Shown here piece after piece: positions 60,526 through 64,000 of a stretch of DNA of 64,000 bases. Numbering within the stretch: position 1 is the stretch's first letter; each line of letters starts with the position of its first letter. The stretch is from Huiozyma naganishii CBS 8797 (Eukaryota; Ascomycota; Saccharomycetes; Saccharomycetales; Saccharomycetaceae): the NCBI RefSeq assembly GCF_000348985.1, contig NC_035925.1, positions 1 to 64,000 of the forward strand. The letters run 5' to 3'. The notes below the pieces were generated by a model. It did not search any database, was not told the DNA's origin, and was given only the letters and a program-made list of their open reading frames with translations. A program made the position numbers and the translations under genes.

Positions 60526-61803
60526 ATGTCAGCACTGAAGAGTTTTGAGTACAATTCTGATGACGATGGGGAGTTGCCCCCGCTTGTTACCGGTTCGGAG
60601 GCAAATCTCATTGAGATTTTTAGCAAGTACAGCAAGAGCAACAACGGTAAGCTGGTCACGGATGAGAAGATAGATAGGGTTAATAAACAGAACGCTATCG
60701 TAGCAGCCTCAGTTCCACAGAAGAGGATCCCTGTGACGATTATCACCGGGTACCTTGGGTCAGGTAAGTCCACACTTTTGGAAAAGATAGCACTGAAGGG
60801 GAGTGACAGGAAGATTGCTGTGATCCTGAATGAGTTTGGCGACTCGAGTGAAATTGAGAAGGCAATGACGATAAAGAACGGGTCTGCAAGCTACCAGGAA
60901 TGGCTGGATTTGGGGAACGGTTGTCTGTGTTGCTCACTTAAAAACGTCGGTGTCAAAGCTATAGAGGATATGATTGCCAGATCGCCAGGGGCCATCGATT
61001 ATATCCTTTTGGAGACTTCAGGGATTGCTGACCCTGCCCCCATTGCCAAGATGTTTTGGCAGGACGAGGGATTGAACAGTAGTGTGTATATTGATGGAGT
61101 CATCACCGTGCTGGATGCGGAGCACATTCTCAAATGTCTCGATGATGTATCACCGGATACGCATTGGCATGGCGAGAAGGTTATCAGGGAAGACAACTTA
61201 ACGATAGCACATTTCCAACTCGCCATGGGGGATATAATCGTGCTGAATAAGTTTGACAAAGTAGAGGGCAACCATTGTGCGATTGAAGAGTTACAAAATC
61301 GTATTAGACAAGTCAACGAAGTGGCGCCGATATACTGCGCGAAGTACGGCGATGTAGAGTTGGACAAACTAATGGATATACATGCCTACGAGGGTACTTT
61401 TTCTGTATCTGAAAAACTGGGCGCAACGGAGCGCCCGACGCTACACGATCCAAGGATGATGACCGTGACGTTGGACTTCCCACGACTCAGAGACGCAGTG
61501 CAGTACAAAGCTCTTTTCACAGAGTTCTTACAAGTGTTGTTGTGGAAGGATTTTGGAGTCACGTCAAACCGAACGGCGGCCGATAGAAGTGAAATACAGA
61601 GAACCAAGGGCATAATCTCATACAGGGACGCTGCTTCTGGTGAAACGGTGACCAAAGTGGTTCAAGGTGTGCGAGACACGTACGATGTGTTCCCAGCGAG
61701 GTCCCCACGGGAGGAACACTTTGGATGTAAGCTGGTCTTCATCGGTAAGCACTTGGATAAAACCCATTTTGAGAGTTTACTCGATGAGGTACTCTCGAAG
61801 TAG
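60526..61803 (+). CDS. ZNG1: Zng1, zinc-regulated GTPase metalloprotein activator (COG0523/CobW family)
   Basis: This 425-residue G3E GTPase is the YNR029C orthologue; the family delivers zinc to methionine aminopeptidase 1. The N-terminus carries DDDGELPPLVTG, comparable to the short client-docking motif of Zng1 proteins. Then come G1 ITGYLGSGKSTLL (near 75), the metal-binding GNGCLCCSLK (CxCC, near 130), the Walker B region with LLETSGIADPAP, and NKFD (G4). A CobW C-terminal domain includes FPRLRDAVQY. The frame extends 15 codons to an ATG at 60481 with a hydrophobic, signal-like start; a cytosolic GTPase favours the inner ATG. Confidence 0.93.
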   Translation: MSALKSFEYNSDDDGELPPLVTGSEANLIEIFSKYSKSNNGKLVTDEKIDRVNKQNAIVAASVPQKRIPVTIITGYLGSGKSTLLEKIALKGSDRKIAVILNEFGDSSEIEKAMTIKNGSASYQEWLDLGNGCLCCSLKNVGVKAIEDMIARSPGAIDYILLETSGIADPAPIAKMFWQDEGLNSSVYIDGVITVLDAEHILKCLDDVSPDTHWHGEKVIREDNLTIAHFQLAMGDIIVLNKFDKVEGNHCAIEELQNRIRQVNEVAPIYCAKYGDVELDKLMDIHAYEGTFSVSEKLGATERPTLHDPRMMTVTLDFPRLRDAVQYKALFTEFLQVLLWKDFGVTSNRTAADRSEIQRTKGIISYRDAASGETVTKVVQGVRDTYDVFPARSPREEHFGCKLVFIGKHLDKTHFESLLDEVLSK

Positions 61804-61889
61804 GGTCTCATAGAATCTACAATCGTTTTACATAAGACTATTGTCGTAGATATTTTGTAAAGAAGCAACAGGAGGAAACGTCTCCACTA

Positions 61890-62846
61890 TTAGTTTACTC
61901 TAGCAGAGTCCTGTTTCATGCTTTTCGTGGTAGAGGTAATCCATTTCATAACATCTCCCTTGTGCTGCATGAAAAGGTAAAACACCCCGAGCACAAGACC
62001 CAAGAGAGCAATTCTCGTTAGCGGGTGGTTCAACTCTAGAAACTTGGCGTCCGCCATGTCCTGACTCTTCTCGAAGACGTCGTTGTGGTTACCCAGGCTA
62101 ACACCTCTGAACAGTTGTCCGTCGTTGTACGCCTTGAGGTCCTCCTTGTACGCTTGTTCCAAGTCCGCGATGTTGCTAATTTTCAACTCGTCAACGACAG
62201 AGTACGCAATCTCGATATCGTGCATCGGTTTACGGTTCTCCTCTAGTTTCACTGCGCTCATCGCTTTAATCAAATCGTCCAATCCGGAAATGACCTGTCC
62301 AAACACGACGTTCTTCCCGTTTCTCTCGTTCGAGCCGTTGATGTTCAAGTCGATCATGAAACGGGACTCGTTGCTGTCCTCCCCATGGTTCACCATCGAC
62401 ACTCTACCGGGTCTGTCGTGTAGGATTGAGAAATTCTCATCCTCGAATTGTGACCCGTAGATGCAGAAAGTCTGCGGGTCCTCAAAGACACCGAAACTTT
62501 CCAACCTGTCGCCAGGGATAACCTTCTGCAGCTTGAGACCTTTGTAGATAACTTTGATCGGGTCCTTAGTGGGGTCTGTCACCACATGGACACCCTTGGC
62601 AATTGTGCGGAAGTTCTTAGTCGTCTTGGGCACGACGGAGTCGAACAACTTAATAGCAACGTCCACGGTCCTCTTCTTCTGCAGATGCTCGTCGTAGAAC
62701 CTGAACCCCATCAGCACATTGGTCGATGATGGAGGGTCTGGCGGGTACATTTTCCTGAAGTCGAGAACTGGTTTATCCGTGGGAGAAGCCCAAATTGGAC
62801 TCACGAAGAGGCAGCATGCCAAAAACAGCAACATATCACATAACAT
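61890..62846 (-). CDS. CPR8: Cpr8/Cpr4-type secretory-pathway cyclophilin
   Basis: This 318-residue cyclophilin (S. cerevisiae Cpr8 308) has a signal peptide (about 1-20, LLFLACCLFVSPIWA), a divergent peptidyl-prolyl isomerase domain (about 45-215) and a membrane anchor near the C-terminus (LTRIALLGLVLGVFYLFM) with a short basic tail. The usual cyclophilin active-site residues are only partly kept (LHDRPGRVSMVNHGEDSNES where typical cyclophilins have GxLSMAN), so catalysis may be weak. Position next to ZNG1 and BUD17 supports YNR028W rather than its duplicate CPR4. Confidence 0.92.
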   Translation of the reverse strand: MLCDMLLFLACCLFVSPIWASPTDKPVLDFRKMYPPDPPSSTNVLMGFRFYDEHLQKKRTVDVAIKLFDSVVPKTTKNFRTIAKGVHVVTDPTKDPIKVIYKGLKLQKVIPGDRLESFGVFEDPQTFCIYGSQFEDENFSILHDRPGRVSMVNHGEDSNESRFMIDLNINGSNERNGKNVVFGQVISGLDDLIKAMSAVKLEENRKPMHDIEIAYSVVDELKISNIADLEQAYKEDLKAYNDGQLFRGVSLGNHNDVFEKSQDMADAKFLELNHPLTRIALLGLVLGVFYLFMQHKGDVMKWITSTTKSMKQDSARVN

Positions 62847-63109
62847 CTTCTAAGCCGGGGGAAATTCTTTCTTTTACGCCTAGAAGTTCTTTCTTTTCCT
62901 CTCTCTCACAGATGTGGTGAATTAGCAGTCCAATTGAATCCCCCAGTGCCTGAACAACACGGGGACCATCGAACACCAACCGCAACAGGACAACCTCTCG
63001 AGAAGTAGAGAACACGACAGCAGTCGACGATACAAAATCGAAAGAAACGACGATAGGAATGAAAAAAGTGTCCCTTTTGGGACATCGATCTGCGACCACT
63101 TAACGGCTC

Positions 63110-64000
63110 TTAAGTAGTAATAGTAGTAGTGGTAGTGGTAGTGACAGGGTCCGCTGGTGGGTCTGCTGCGGGCAGGACGATCAGATCGCGGCACTGGATC
63201 AGTTTCAGGTCCTGCACTTTCACTGGGGCGGGCCCTGCCACGAGTACGTCCGGGTCTGTCGCTTGGGCACGGTTCGGGGTCAGATCACACGTTCTTGAGA
63301 GGATCTGGGACGTCAGAGTCGCAGTAGCTGTGACAGCGTCGCCCAGGTGCATCTCCCGGGCAACAGAGTAATCCATCAGCAGTGCAGTGAACAGGTCGCC
63401 GCTCCCGTTGAACAGTGCGTTTATCTTCTTGATGGTGTGTGAGGAAGGATCTACTGTGAAATCTGGACCCCAGTAGCCAACGACGTAGTTTGTGTCCCGG
63501 GGGTCACCCCCGCATGTGTCCATGTCAATGCTTGTCACTACGATGCGTTGTACACGCGGGTACAGTTTGTGGAATCGGCGGAGACTCTCATGCAAGGACG
63601 GTGCGTCCCTGATCTTGGTGCCTGTGAGTAACTCCATTTCAAACTGATTAGGCGTCGTGAGGTACACGAGGTTGTCGCGCAGCAAAGTCCTATATACGTC
63701 TACAACAGTCTCAGAGACGTACAGTCTGTTGTTGTCTCCCAAAACAGGGTCGAGAACCCACTTGACGTGGGCCATCTTGGAGTTGATGATCCGGGCCATC
63801 TCCTCGAGTATTTCGCCGCTAGGACAATACCCAGTCAAAACAACGTCGTAGTGGATGTCCATGGATTCTATAAGCCCCTTTAACAACGTGTCCCGCAGGA
63901 CTTTCTCGGAGTACTGGAACCCAGAGAAGAACCCGTACCCTGGGTGGTTCGAGTACTGCACCGTGTTCAGTGCGTCAACGTCCCATCCTCGCAATTGCAG
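63110..64000 (-). CDS. BUD17: Bud17, putative pyridoxal kinase (5' part outside the window)
   Basis: The visible 296 codons are most of a ribokinase-fold pyridoxal kinase of the PdxY type (S. cerevisiae Bud17 317). The 5' end lies beyond the right edge: the frame is open to the last base and lacks the initial motif. Family segments include RGWDVDALNTVQYSNHPGYG, the VLDPVLGDNNRLY loop, YLTTPNQFEMELLTG and the anion-hole/catalytic region FNGSGDLFTALL with the catalytic Asp. The C-terminus ends in an unusual threonine run coded by a GTA/GTG repeat near 63119-63143. The role in vitamin B6 salvage is inferred from the family; S. cerevisiae mutants show a budding-pattern defect. Confidence 0.95.
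   Translation of the reverse strand: MQLRGWDVDALNTVQYSNHPGYGFFSGFQYSEKVLRDTLLKGLIESMDIHYDVVLTGYCPSGEILEEMARIINSKMAHVKWVLDPVLGDNNRLYVSETVVDVYRTLLRDNLVYLTTPNQFEMELLTGTKIRDAPSLHESLRRFHKLYPRVQRIVVTSIDMDTCGGDPRDTNYVVGYWGPDFTVDPSSHTIKKINALFNGSGDLFTALLMDYSVAREMHLGDAVTATATLTSQILSRTCDLTPNRAQATDPDVLVAGPAPVKVQDLKLIQCRDLIVLPAADPPADPVTTTTTTTITT

Overview
This is nuclear DNA of a budding yeast of the Saccharomycetaceae. The window is gene-dense and nearly intron-free; the single intron seen, in NOG2, has GTATGT and TACTAAC signals. From about 10 kb to the right edge the order of recognisable proteins runs almost one for one with the right arm of S. cerevisiae chromosome XIV, from ESF2 (YNR054C) on the left to BUD17 (YNR027W) on the right. 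Genes that would be interleaved in a pre-duplication genome (the YCR061-YCR088 set, e.g. IMG2, RSA4, PAT1, SRB8) are missing, while TUP1, on chromosome III in S. cerevisiae, sits here. That fits a species that diverged after the whole-genome duplication and then lost duplicates differently. The rather GC-rich coding sequence would suit a Kazachstania naganishii-like yeast, but the species call is only a guess.

Layout. (1) 1-2.9 kb: a minus-strand open fragment of unknown function, cut off on both sides, abuts a broken Ty3/gypsy-type retrotransposon relic (integrase remains, polypurine tract, 3' LTR with an internal deletion). (2) 2.9-9.4 kb: an accessory segment with an ADH6/7-type NADPH alcohol dehydrogenase, an ARI1/GRE2-type carbonyl reductase and an ATR1-type drug/H+ antiporter, closed on the right by a same-orientation solo LTR of the same family. 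(3) 10-31 kb: ESF2, NOG2 (intron probably hosting snR191), POP2, BRE5, LYS9, MSO1, the Cdc50-family gene YNR048W, FPK1, TRM112 and PET494, then two serine/threonine-rich GPI-anchored wall proteins where S. cerevisiae has AGA1. (4) 32.6-48.5 kb: TUP1, MVD1, COQ2, MRX15, ZRG17, DBP6, RSM19, MRPS12, ARC35, an LMBR1-family membrane protein and SOL1. (5) 49-64 kb: ABZ1, HUB1, PPG1, SSK2, ALG12, ZNG1, CPR8 and the 3' part of BUD17.

Most genes are independent housekeeping units. Functional links between neighbours include ESF2/NOG2/DBP6 (ribosome assembly; NOG2 carries PAC and RRPE elements), RSM19/MRPS12 (mitochondrial small subunit), YNR048W/FPK1 (lipid flippase chaperone and flippase kinase), COQ2/MVD1 (isoprenoid and ubiquinone synthesis), and the detoxification-type trio at the left. 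I found no clear new multi-gene system. The most unusual non-coding signals are palindromic GC-rich blocks and a CRE-like inverted pair upstream of TUP1, twin 12-bp palindromes in the reductase promoter, and a GC-rich structured stretch between BRE5 and LYS9 that may be an RNA gene.
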